Positions 17,092-25,076 of a stretch of 64,000 nucleotides of DNA are shown here, piece after piece. Each line of letters starts with the position of its first letter. Position 1 is the first letter of the stretch. The DNA is taken from NCBI RefSeq assembly GCF_012848855.1, contig NZ_CP051630.1, positions 3,017,501-3,081,500 on the forward strand, in the 5' to 3' direction. The position numbers and the translations under genes are program-made. This DNA is from Pyruvatibacter mobilis. GTDB taxonomy: Bacteria > Pseudomonadota > Alphaproteobacteria > CGMCC-115125. The notes under the pieces are model-generated. The model saw nothing but the letters and a program-made list of their open reading frames with translations, searched no databases and had not been told where the DNA came from.

Positions 17092-18264
17092 ATGATGAAG
17101 CGGATCGTTCTGGGCGTGCTCGCCCTCGTGGTCATTGCCATTGCGGTGATCGCGGCGGCCTGGGTAAAATTCGATATCCCGCGCGAGGAGCTGGTGGCGA
17201 AATATGCCAGCGACGCCTCGCAGTTCATCGAGCTGCCGTCGGGCGCCGTCGCCCATGTCCGCGATGAGGGCCGGCCGGACGGGGACGTGCTGGTGCTGGT
17301 GCACGGCTCCAACGCCTCCCTGCACACCTGGGAGCCCTGGGTGGCGGCCCTGGGCGATACTTACCGCATCATTTCCATCGACATGCCGAGCCACGGGCTG
17401 ACGGGTGCCGTGCCGAACGAGGATTACTCGGTGTCCGGCATGGCTGCATTCACCCGCGAGGTGGTGCAAGCGCTGGATGTGGGCAGCTTCACGCTGGCGG
17501 GCAATTCAATGGGCGGGGCGGTCGCGCTCAATTACGCGGTCTCCTATCCGGATGATCTGGACGGGCTGATCCTCGTCTGTGCCGCGGGCATTGCGCGCGA
17601 GGAGGACGAGGTGTCGAGCGGTGACGCGTCCTTTGCCTTCTCCCTCGTCCGCATGCCGGTGGTGGGCGACGCGCTGATGCTGGTGACGCCGCGATTCATC
17701 TTCGAGGACGCGACCCGCGGGGTGTTCGTCGACCAGTCCGTCGTCACTGACGAGATGGTGGACCGCTATTACGAGCTCAACGTGATGGAGGGCACGCGCC
17801 CGGCCACCTTCAAGCGCTTCGCCACGCCGCGCGCGCCCGTGCCGGACGAGACGGTGCGGCAGCTGGAAGTGCCGGCGCTCGTCATGTGGGGCGACAAGGA
17901 CCCGCTGATCCCGGTCAGCGTGGGGGAGCGCTTCCACGCGCTGCTGCCCAATTCCACCTTGGTGATCTACGAGAATGTGGGCCACATCCCGATGGAGGAA
18001 GTGGCCGAGGTGAGCGCGGCCGATGTGCGCAGCTTCATGGAAGCCAATGCCGCCCGCATGCCGGCGCTTGAGGCGACGGTGACGCTGGAAGACGACGGTT
18101 CGCTGACGGTGACAGGCCCGCAATCGGGCCTCGCCCCAATGCCTGACGCAGATGTGCCTGACGCAGACGTGTCTGGTGCAGAAGCGCCGGAAGGCGATGC
18201 AGTGGTGGAAGAGGCTGCGGAGGAAGACGCAGCGGGGGAAGAGGCAGCCGGACCCGCCAACTAG
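17092..18264 (+). CDS. Alpha/beta hydrolase, membrane-anchored or exported
   Basis: 390 aa. An N-terminal hydrophobic segment (IVLGVLALVVIAIAVIAAAWV) suggests an anchor or uncleaved signal. The fold is clear: LVLVHGSNASLHTWEPWVAAL (oxyanion loop), nucleophile elbow AGNSMGGAVAL (Ser about 143), acid in WGDKDPLIP, and histidine in ENVGHIPMEE. The family usually ends soon after the His; here about 75 more residues follow, ending in an Asp/Glu/Ala-rich tail. Substrate unknown. AAGGGGGA upstream supports the ATG at 17092 (a second ATG follows at once). It lies 35 bases after the HemY-like gene. Confidence 0.88.
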   Translation: MMKRIVLGVLALVVIAIAVIAAAWVKFDIPREELVAKYASDASQFIELPSGAVAHVRDEGRPDGDVLVLVHGSNASLHTWEPWVAALGDTYRIISIDMPSHGLTGAVPNEDYSVSGMAAFTREVVQALDVGSFTLAGNSMGGAVALNYAVSYPDDLDGLILVCAAGIAREEDEVSSGDASFAFSLVRMPVVGDALMLVTPRFIFEDATRGVFVDQSVVTDEMVDRYYELNVMEGTRPATFKRFATPRAPVPDETVRQLEVPALVMWGDKDPLIPVSVGERFHALLPNSTLVIYENVGHIPMEEVAEVSAADVRSFMEANAARMPALEATVTLEDDGSLTVTGPQSGLAPMPDADVPDADVSGAEAPEGDAVVEEAAEEDAAGEEAAGPAN

Positions 18265-18321
18265 GTCAGCATTTGTTAACCATGGCAGCCTAGGGTCAGG
18301 GCCGGAACGCGGGACTGAAAA

Positions 18322-18348
18322 TTGACGCTCCGGCACTCTTGCTATGGC
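18322..18348 (+). promoter_or_regulatory. Possible tRNA-Thr promoter
   Basis: TTGACG (18322-18327) and TATGGC (18343-18348) with a short 15-bp spacer, about 75 bases before the tRNA. Spacing is suboptimal, so the assignment is weak. Confidence 0.3.
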
Positions 18349-18423
18349 GCGCCAATGCCCCTATTTTCCGCCTCCTCTGACCGGGCAGCCCCCCATCACC
18401 GGGGCCCGCCGCCGTGGATCAAA

Positions 18424-18499
18424 GCCGCTTTAGCTCAGCTGGTAGAGCACATCATTCGTAATGATGGGGTCGGGTGTTCAAGTCACCCAAGCGGCACCA
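18424..18499 (+). tRNA. tRNA-Thr(CGT)
   Basis: Complete cloverleaf with encoded CCA. Acceptor GCCGCTT pairs with AAGCGGC, D-arm GCTC/GAGC, anticodon stem CATCA/TGATG with loop TTCGTAA (anticodon CGT, reads ACG), and T-arm GGGTG-TTCAAGT-CACCC. 76 nt including CCA. As an ANN-decoding tRNA it is a target of the TsaD pathway encoded nearby. Confidence 0.96.
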
Positions 18500-18571
18500 C
18501 GGGCCCCGGCCATTTCTCAGACCCGTTTCCGTGATGCCGCTTGGGCGGAGTGTCGCCTGTGGCATGCAGCC

Positions 18572-19021
18572 TTATGCGGCGCTGGCCAGTTCCTGCTGCT
18601 TGCGCTGGCGGAACTTGGTGCCAAGCTGGTTGATCTCGTTTTCGGAGAGCACCTGGCGGGCGAGCTTGAAGACGTCTTCTTCTTCCTCGTCCATGTGGTG
18701 CACCATTTTGTGCTGCAGCTCCTCGGCGGCGGCGATCCAGCCGGGGCTTGAGAAATCCATCTCCGCCAGCTTCTCGATCAGGTCGTCGGCTTCCTTGTGC
18801 TCGGCGATCGAGTGACGGGCCTGGTCCTGCACGTCGGGCTTGGACAGCAGGGCCGCATAGAAGGTCTGCTCCTCGGCGTCCGCGTGGGCGGTGATGTCCA
18901 GCTTCAGCTCCTGGAACACGTTCTGGCGCTCCATGCTGTTGCCGTGGGTCTCCACCACGCGCTGAAGCAGGGCGCGGTGATATTCGTGGTCCTTGATGAT
19001 CTCGTCGAAGATGTCGCTCAT
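18572..19021 (-). CDS. Hemerythrin domain-containing protein
   Basis: 149 aa, a four-helix hemerythrin-like bundle. Candidate di-iron ligands: HEYHRALLQ (first helix), HADAEEQTFY (His and Glu, second), HSIAEHKEADD (third) and HKMVHHMDEEEEDVF (fourth). Members bind O2 or sense oxygen and nitrosative stress, or store iron. The C-terminal KFRQRKQQE tail is basic. Cytoplasmic; single gene, divergent from the TerB-like gene. Confidence 0.9.
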   Translation of the reverse strand: MSDIFDEIIKDHEYHRALLQRVVETHGNSMERQNVFQELKLDITAHADAEEQTFYAALLSKPDVQDQARHSIAEHKEADDLIEKLAEMDFSSPGWIAAAEELQHKMVHHMDEEEEDVFKLARQVLSENEINQLGTKFRQRKQQELASAA

Positions 19022-19232
19022 GGGGAAATGCGCTCTCTTGCTGAAGTGTCCCCCCTCTCAACCATGCAACGGAAACACGGTCGGCGCTGAATTGTTCCGG
19101 GCCTGGGCGCCGGGGTAGCGCTGCCTGCAGGGCTGCCTATATTGCGGGGCACCGGCGGTCCTCGCCGGCCTGAGGCGGGGGCCTGTGTGCCGGCCCGTCC
19201 CTGCAGACCGATCAGATGGAGTGCGTATCCCC

Positions 19233-19697
19233 ATGGGCTTTCTCGACGACATCACCGCCCGGTTCAAATCGCTGGTGGGCGACACCGGCGACGGTGCCCC
19301 TGAAGAGCATGATCTGCGGCTGGCCATCGCCACCCTGCTGGTGCGCTCGCTGACGGTGGACGGGGAGGAAGTGATCGAGGAAGCGATGAAGCTCGTTGAT
19401 CTGCTCAAGGCCCGCTTTGATCTCACCGACCGGGAGGCCGAGCAGCTGTTCGACGAGGCCAAGCGCGCCGAGCGCGAGGCGACGGACCTGTTCAAGTTCA
19501 CCCGCACGGTCACCGAGCAGCTCGACCGGGACGGTCGCATCGGTGTCCTGGAAATGATGTTCGAGATCGTCGCCGCGGATGGCGTGGTGGATGTGTTTGA
19601 GGAAAACCTGATGACCCGCGCCGCCACCCTGCTGCGCGTGCCCGACTATTATGCGGACCGCATGCGGCCGAAGCTGTTCGCGCTGATGGGGAAGTAA
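19233..19697 (+). CDS. TerB-family (tellurite resistance-like) protein
   Basis: 154 aa, all helical. The repeated acidic motifs RSLTVDGEEVIEEAMKLVDLL and EIVAADGVVDVFEENLM match the metal-binding DG-x-x-D/E pattern of the TerB fold. The N-terminal MGFLDDITARFKSLVG may be amphipathic. Despite the name, such proteins are general and not proof of tellurite resistance. The ATG at 19233 is chosen because it opens the conserved domain; GGAG lies about ten bases upstream. Confidence 0.85.
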   Translation: MGFLDDITARFKSLVGDTGDGAPEEHDLRLAIATLLVRSLTVDGEEVIEEAMKLVDLLKARFDLTDREAEQLFDEAKRAEREATDLFKFTRTVTEQLDRDGRIGVLEMMFEIVAADGVVDVFEENLMTRAATLLRVPDYYADRMRPKLFALMGK

Positions 19698-19727
19698 TCT
19701 CAACCAGACCGGAACGGGGAGGGGCTC

Positions 19728-20111
19728 ATGTCCGCCAACACAGATGTCGTCGATGCCTTTGTCGCCGCGTGGAACGCCCGCGATTTCGACAGGCTGATGA
19801 GCTTTTTTGATGCGGAGAGCTTCTATCACAATCTGCCGCTTGATCCTGTCACCGGCACCGAGGCGATCCGCGGCGTGCTGGAGATGTTCTTCAACTCCGC
19901 CAGCGAAATCGACTGGGTGATGCACGGCATCGCCGAAACGCCCTCCGGCACCGTCCTCACCGAGCGCACCGACCGCTTCCTCATCAACGGCCAGTGGCTT
20001 GAGCTGCCGGTGATGGGCGCCTTTGAAATAGACGGCAGCATCATCCGCGCCTGGCGGGACTATTTCGACCTCAAGAAGTTCGAGGCCGATATGGCGCGGG
20101 TGTCAGGGTAG
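19728..20111 (+). CDS. Limonene-1,2-epoxide hydrolase family protein
   Basis: 127 aa, SnoaL/NTF2-like fold. The residues used by Rhodococcus limonene epoxide hydrolase are all recognisable: Tyr/Asn in FYHNLPLDP, Arg-x-Asp in TERTDRF, and the last Asp in WRDYFD. An active epoxide hydrolase is therefore plausible, though the natural substrate is unknown. GGGGAGGGG lies four bases before the ATG. It follows the TerB gene by 30 bases and converges on the amidohydrolase gene. Confidence 0.85.
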   Translation: MSANTDVVDAFVAAWNARDFDRLMSFFDAESFYHNLPLDPVTGTEAIRGVLEMFFNSASEIDWVMHGIAETPSGTVLTERTDRFLINGQWLELPVMGAFEIDGSIIRAWRDYFDLKKFEADMARVSG

Positions 20112-20116
20112 GGGCG

Positions 20117-21841
20117 TCACCCCGCCTGCGGCCCCCTGAGCAGCCCGCCGGGACGGGCGCCGGTGTCTTCGCCGTTTTCGAAAGTCACCTGGCCTGATTT
20201 GAGGATCGCCGTGTAGCCGCGGGCTTCCTGCACGAGGCGGCGGCCCTGGGCGGGCAGGTCGTGGACCATGTGCGGGGCGGGGATCGACAGGTGATCGAGG
20301 TCGATCACGTTGATGTCGGCCTTGAGGCCCGGCCTGATGAGGCCGCGGTCGGCGAAGCCATAGAGCAGTGCCGTGTCGCGGGTCTGGCGTTTCACCACGA
20401 ATTCGAGCGGCAGGCGCTCGCCGCGGGCGCGGCCCTTCACCCAGTGGGTGAGCATGAAGGTGGGGATCGACGCGTCACAAATGGCGCCGCAATGGGCGCC
20501 GCCGTCGCCGAGGCCGATATTGGTGCGCGGGTGCTGCAGCATGGTGCGGATCGGGTCCATGGCACCGGAGGTGTAGTTGAACAGCGGGAAGTAGAGCAGG
20601 CCTTCCCCGCCATTGGCCGTCATCACGTCATAGATGATTTCTTCGGGCGTCACGCCCTTCGCCTTGGCAATAGCGGCGACGCTTTGCTCGGGCGCAGGCT
20701 CGTAGTCCGGGGCCTGGCCGCCGCCCGCATCCAGCACAAACATCTTCTCAAAGCTGCGGGTGACAAACAGGCCGAAGCCTTCCAGCGGGGCCGGTGTCTC
20801 GGCCAGCATCCTGGCGCGGAAGTCAGGGTCCGCCACGCGGCTGCGGCGGTCTGCGGCGGAGAGGGCCGCCAGCTCCGCCCAGCTGGGGAAGGCGATAAAG
20901 GGGTGTACGGAGCATTCCCAGCCCATGAGGATGCCGGCGGGGCGGCCGGCCACCTGCGCATAGACGGGCAGATCATCCGCCTGCGCCTGGTCGAGCAGGC
21001 CCAGCATCTTCTTCCACAGTTCCGGGGCCTCGTCGGTCTGCACCAGGTTGAAGGTGACGGTGACGCCCAGCTCGCGCGCCATCTTCTCCATCCAGGAGAA
21101 TTCCCGGTCCATGTCCTTGTGGTTGGAGGTCATCTGGAAGACGCCATGGCCCGCGCGCTTGAGCGCGTGGCCGATGCCGAAGAGTTCATCCTCCGTGGCG
21201 AAGGTGCCGGGCACATATTCGCCGTCGATCGCCTTGTGCAGGAAGGTGCGGGAGGTGGAGAAACCGACGGCGCCCGCGCGCACGCCTTCTTCCACGATCG
21301 CGGCCATCTGCGCGATGTCCTCGGCGCTGGCTTCCTCGTTCTTCGCCCCGCGCTCGCCCATCACATAGCCGCGCACGGCCCCGTGCGGCACCTGGGCGGC
21401 AATGTCCATGGCGTAGGAGCGGCGGTCGAGCGCGTCGAGATAGCCGGGGAAGCTTTCCCACTCCCATTGCAGGCCCTCGGTCATCGCAGCGCCGGGGATG
21501 TCCTCCACGCCTTCCATCAGGCCGATCAGCCATTCTCGTTTTTCCGGGGCTGCGGGTGCAAAGCCGACGCCGCAATTGCCCATGACGGCGGTTGTGACGC
21601 CATGCCAGGAGGAAGGCGCCAGCGCGCCGTCCCAGGTGGCCTGGGCATCGTAATGGGTGTGGATGTCAACCCAGCCGGGCGTCACCAGCGCGCCCTGCGC
21701 ATCAATCTCGCGGGATGCCGTGCCTGCGACCTTGCCCACTTCGGTGATCCGGTCATCCTTGATGGCGATGTCGCCGGTGAAGGTCGCCTCGCCCGAGCCG
21801 TCGGCAATGGTGCCGCCGCGGATGATGAGATCGTGGGTCAT
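20117..21841 (-). CDS. Amidohydrolase, N-acyl-D-amino-acid deacylase family
   Basis: 574 aa. Metal-dependent amidohydrolase with MTHDLIIRGGTIADGSGEATFTGDIAIKDDRI, then the HxH metal motif in PGWVDIHTHYDAQATWD (about residue 60) and GNCGVGFAPA, both typical of D-aminoacylase-like enzymes. Late motifs LGDGGAHCGAICD and RGLIRPGLKADINVIDLD fit the family. It probably hydrolyses an N-acyl or cyclic amide; substrate unproven. Start at 21841 chosen because GGGAG lies nine bases upstream; the frame continues to 21892. Confidence 0.9.
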   Translation of the reverse strand: MTHDLIIRGGTIADGSGEATFTGDIAIKDDRITEVGKVAGTASREIDAQGALVTPGWVDIHTHYDAQATWDGALAPSSWHGVTTAVMGNCGVGFAPAAPEKREWLIGLMEGVEDIPGAAMTEGLQWEWESFPGYLDALDRRSYAMDIAAQVPHGAVRGYVMGERGAKNEEASAEDIAQMAAIVEEGVRAGAVGFSTSRTFLHKAIDGEYVPGTFATEDELFGIGHALKRAGHGVFQMTSNHKDMDREFSWMEKMARELGVTVTFNLVQTDEAPELWKKMLGLLDQAQADDLPVYAQVAGRPAGILMGWECSVHPFIAFPSWAELAALSAADRRSRVADPDFRARMLAETPAPLEGFGLFVTRSFEKMFVLDAGGGQAPDYEPAPEQSVAAIAKAKGVTPEEIIYDVMTANGGEGLLYFPLFNYTSGAMDPIRTMLQHPRTNIGLGDGGAHCGAICDASIPTFMLTHWVKGRARGERLPLEFVVKRQTRDTALLYGFADRGLIRPGLKADINVIDLDHLSIPAPHMVHDLPAQGRRLVQEARGYTAILKSGQVTFENGEDTGARPGGLLRGPQAG

Positions 21842-21953
21842 GTCGTCTGCTCCCTGAAACGTCGTCCGGGCCATCAATCGGGCCCTGGCCATTTGGGGGG
21901 AGACTAGCGGGATGCGGGCGGCGAGTCAGCCTTGATGCGGGCCTCGGCCGGGC

Positions 21954-23045
21954 TCACTCGTCCATCGCCGCGATCCAGTCGCGGATCAGCGCCACGCCCT
22001 CGTCATGGATCGTGGTGCGGCCGAGTTCCGGCATCATGATGCCCGGGTCCGTCGAGTTCATCCGGTAGGGGATGATCGAGGTCGCGGGGCTGCCGGGGTC
22101 GATGGAGAAGTCATGCCCGCCGGAGCCGCGGCCGGCGGCCACCGGGCGCTTGTAGACACCGAGATGGGCAGGGTCGGTCTCGCGGCTGTCGAGATAAAGG
22201 CCGGAGGTGTGCGCCGGGCCGTCCGGTGCGTGGCAATGGGCGCAATTGATGTCGAGATAGGCGCGTGCCCGCTCGGTGAGACCGGCATCGGGGTCGTCCC
22301 AGCGGGCGAGGCGCGGGGCGTCGGCGGGATTATCCGGCCCGCCCGTGAGCAGGCCTGCCTGGCGCCATTTCACCAGCTGGTTGGTGACACCGTCCGCATA
22401 GGCGAAGTCGTGGTTCAGGTGCTTGGCCTCGGGGCCGATGGGCGTGGTCTCGCGGTCGCGGCCCAGGCCCTTCACGTGGCAGGAGCGGCACTGGTTCATG
22501 TTGGGCACCGCATAGGAGATGGTGCGCGTGGCGCCGGACACGGTCTGCCAGCTCACATCCAGTTTCGCCCCCAGCGGTGACAGGACGGCATCCGTCATCT
22601 CGGCGTTCCACACATAGGGGTAGGCGCGCCATCCCTTGTCCGTGCGGGCGAGCACGCGCGTTTCCACGTGACGCAGATCTTCGCCGGGCCGCGCCATGTC
22701 GGCGGGGTAGGTGAAGGTCTTGATCAGGGCCGAGCCCACCGGCAGGTCGAACACCTCGTCCGGGTTGTAGGCCGCTGTCTTGCCCTCCGGCACATAAACG
22801 AAGCGCAGCTTCTCCGCGTAGTCGGTGAACAGCGGGGTAATCAGGTCATAGGGCAGCACGCGGTCTGCCGGGCTGTGCGCGGGCACATCGTCGAAAAATC
22901 CGTAGGCGGATAATGTCTTGAGCGGCGTGCCGGATTGAATGGCAGCACTGTCCACCCCGGCTGCGGCCATCTGCGGGGCTGCACTGGCGGCTGCGATCAG
23001 CGCCGCCGCCAGGATCTTGCGGCATATGGCAATCGGTGCCGTCAC
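21954..23045 (-). CDS. Periplasmic diheme c-type cytochrome (SO2930/HNE_0200-like)
   Basis: 363 aa with a signal peptide (ILAAALIAAASAAPQMAAAG). Two CxxCH heme sites: QCRSCHVKG (about residue 187) and NCAHCHAPDG (about 263). Conserved sequence around LYDYVDPxF-like 'PYDLITPLFTDYAEKLRFVYVPEG' marks the family that occurs beside beta-helix proteins. The start overlaps the stop of the upstream beta-helix gene (ATGA). It likely accepts electrons from a periplasmic reaction done with its partner; the reaction is not known. Confidence 0.85.
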   Translation of the reverse strand: MTAPIAICRKILAAALIAAASAAPQMAAAGVDSAAIQSGTPLKTLSAYGFFDDVPAHSPADRVLPYDLITPLFTDYAEKLRFVYVPEGKTAAYNPDEVFDLPVGSALIKTFTYPADMARPGEDLRHVETRVLARTDKGWRAYPYVWNAEMTDAVLSPLGAKLDVSWQTVSGATRTISYAVPNMNQCRSCHVKGLGRDRETTPIGPEAKHLNHDFAYADGVTNQLVKWRQAGLLTGGPDNPADAPRLARWDDPDAGLTERARAYLDINCAHCHAPDGPAHTSGLYLDSRETDPAHLGVYKRPVAAGRGSGGHDFSIDPGSPATSIIPYRMNSTDPGIMMPELGRTTIHDEGVALIRDWIAAMDE

Positions 23046-24403
23046 AGCGTGCGGGCCTTTTCTTCCTGGTCGGCGGGCAGGGTGGCGCCCGGCAGTGCGT
23101 CCACGCCGCCTGCATGATCTGGCAGGTCGGTGGACGGGGAATGGAACCAGCTCAGGGTGAAGAAGGGGATCACGTCGAGATCCATGAAGCTGGCGCTGCC
23201 GTCATCGGCACTGCCTGCATTCTCGCCGACATAGATGCCCCGGTTTTCAGGAATGCCGGCCAGGTAGTGCCAGAAGGGCACGTTGCCGTCCCAGACGATG
23301 TCGGGCACCGGCGTGCCGGAGATGGAGGCAATCAGCTCGCCGATCTCGTTGTCTGGCGCAAAGCCGATATTCTCGAAGCTGTTGTCGTAGACGGAGATGC
23401 CTTCCGGGTACGGATAATATTTTTCGTCTTCATATTCGTTGGGATAGGCAACGATGAGGACGCCCGTGGTGGCGTTGTTGGCGATGCGGTTCTTGAACAC
23501 CTCGACCTTGGAGTTGGCCATCACCATCACGCCGGTGCCCATGGGGACGCCGCCGACAATGTTGCCGGCGGGGGCGAAGTTGGGGGTGTCGTTGTCGATC
23601 ACCGTGTTGTTGAACACGCGCACAGAATGGCCGCCTTGCTGGGGCAGGCCGGGCAGGTCGAACACCAGGATGCCGCCGGTGTTGTGGCGCGCCACATTGT
23701 CATAGACGTCGGCCACGTAGCTGTTCTCGATCTCGATACCGGCGACGTTGTATTCGGCCAGCGAGTTGCGGACGATGATGTTGTCGGACTGGCCCACATA
23801 GATGCCCGCGTCCGACGCGCCGCGCGCCACCGCGCCGTCGATCAGCACGTTCTTGCAGGCAACGGGATAAAGGCCGTAGGCGCCGTTCAGGGCATCCGGC
23901 CCGTTGGTCCATTCAGCGCGCACGCGCAGGAAGGTGATGCCGTCTGCGCCGATCACCTTGATGGCGTCGCCCTTGGCGTCCTCGACGGCGAAATCCATCA
24001 GTGTCACGCCGGAGCTTTCCACCAGCAGGCCTTCGGCGCCGGTTTCCTGACCGCGGAAGGACAGGATGGTCTTGTCCATGCCCGCGCCCTTGATGGTCAC
24101 GTCATCCACGTTGAGCGACAGGCCGTCGCTGAGTTCGTAGCGGCCCGGGCCGAGTTCGATGACCGCGCCGGGTTCGGCCATGATCAGCGCCTGCTGGATG
24201 GCGGTGTAGGCGTCGGTTGTTTCTGTGGCTTCTGTGGCCTCGGTCGTTTCGGCTGCGGGGGTATCGCCGGTGCCGCCGTCCTGTGCCGAGGCCGCGACGG
24301 GGGCTGTTGCCGTCAGCGGCGCGGCCAGCAGGGCCGCCAAGAGGGCAGCCGTCGTGCCGGGCAGGAAGCGTCTTGTGTCTTGGATGTCTGCGATAGGCGG
24401 CAT
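23042..24403 (-). CDS. Exported parallel beta-helix repeat protein
   Basis: 453 aa. Signal-type N terminus (FLPGTTAALLAALLAAPL), then a Thr/Ala/Glu linker (about residues 40-65). Next come right-handed beta-helix rungs rich in N/D/G/V turns, for example DNIIVRNSLAEYNVAGIEIENSY and DNVARHNTGGILVFDLPG, of the PbH1/NosD-like type. Its constant partner is the diheme cytochrome that follows with a 4-base overlap. The start at 24403 has GGGGGA eight bases upstream; the open frame to 24565 looks non-coding. Possibly a carbohydrate or surface-polymer binding or cleaving protein. Confidence 0.83.
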   Translation of the reverse strand: MPPIADIQDTRRFLPGTTAALLAALLAAPLTATAPVAASAQDGGTGDTPAAETTEATEATETTDAYTAIQQALIMAEPGAVIELGPGRYELSDGLSLNVDDVTIKGAGMDKTILSFRGQETGAEGLLVESSGVTLMDFAVEDAKGDAIKVIGADGITFLRVRAEWTNGPDALNGAYGLYPVACKNVLIDGAVARGASDAGIYVGQSDNIIVRNSLAEYNVAGIEIENSYVADVYDNVARHNTGGILVFDLPGLPQQGGHSVRVFNNTVIDNDTPNFAPAGNIVGGVPMGTGVMVMANSKVEVFKNRIANNATTGVLIVAYPNEYEDEKYYPYPEGISVYDNSFENIGFAPDNEIGELIASISGTPVPDIVWDGNVPFWHYLAGIPENRGIYVGENAGSADDGSASFMDLDVIPFFTLSWFHSPSTDLPDHAGGVDALPGATLPADQEEKARTL

Positions 24404-25076
24404 GGTGATCGTCCCCCGAAAGTCCTGTTGCCTGGGCCGGTTCTGGTGCCGGCATCCAATCCTAGCGCGCCCGGATGGGGGCGGGGCAGCGGAAAATTGC
24501 CACGTTCGGCGTGTGGCGGGTTCATGGCGGGCTCGTGGTGTGCTTTGGGCGGGCCGGGTGCCCATGGAGCCGCGCCGACAGCCTCCGCGATGGGTCCTAA
24601 GGGCAGGTAAAGGGGATCATTTAGGGCAAGCGGCGACGCGCCCGCGAGCGTGGATTTCTGGGCATGAATTTGCGCACGCAGTGCGCTTTATCGGGGCGCT
24701 GTTGCGCGCCTGCACTTGCCCGGAATGCCTAAAATTGAAGCAGCGAATCGAATGATTACTGCTCCGTTAAATGCTGTTAACCCCCCGGTTTCAAAGAAAT
24801 ATTGCGGCGCAGCAATTCGTGAATAATGAGTCTTTCATTTAGCAATCTGCTCAAATCGTGACCAAAAAGCCATACCCGGGGTCAATGATGTCGGGGCGCC
24901 GTCATAAACCGTCACAATCCGGTTGACTCGGATGGGGTCCATCCAGTGGTCTAGTCGTGAGGGATGCTGACTGGCCGGGGGGACAGGGACTTCCACTCTT
25001 ATGTATCAAGAGTGACCCTTCTCCTCCTTGCGTAGTCATTACGTCTGAAAAGCGAGGATCGAGGAGGATCGCTCAT
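24404..25076. other. Divergent promoter region, beta-helix versus DUF1302
   Basis: About 670 bases, the longest gene-free stretch in the window, and AT-richer from 24720 to 24960. No gene is seen. It holds a TTGACT (24923-24928) that might be a -35 box without a clear -10, and an inverted repeat CACTCTT/AAGAGTG (24994-25000 and 25008-25014) inside the likely DUF1302 leader. GAGGAGG at 25060-25066 is the DUF1302 ribosome-binding site. Confidence 0.55.

Noticed and set aside
19233-19697. Tellurite resistance operon
   Set aside because: A single TerB-like gene without terC, terD or other ter genes.
20261-21907. Large rightward ORF of 548 codons over the amidohydrolase
   Set aside because: It is antisense to a well-supported amidohydrolase with intact metal motifs, and its His/Gly/Ala-rich product matches no fold.
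24923-24954. Firm sigma-70 promoter for DUF1302
   Set aside because: TTGACT is good, but no -10 hexamer is found at 16-18 bases; listed only as a possible element.
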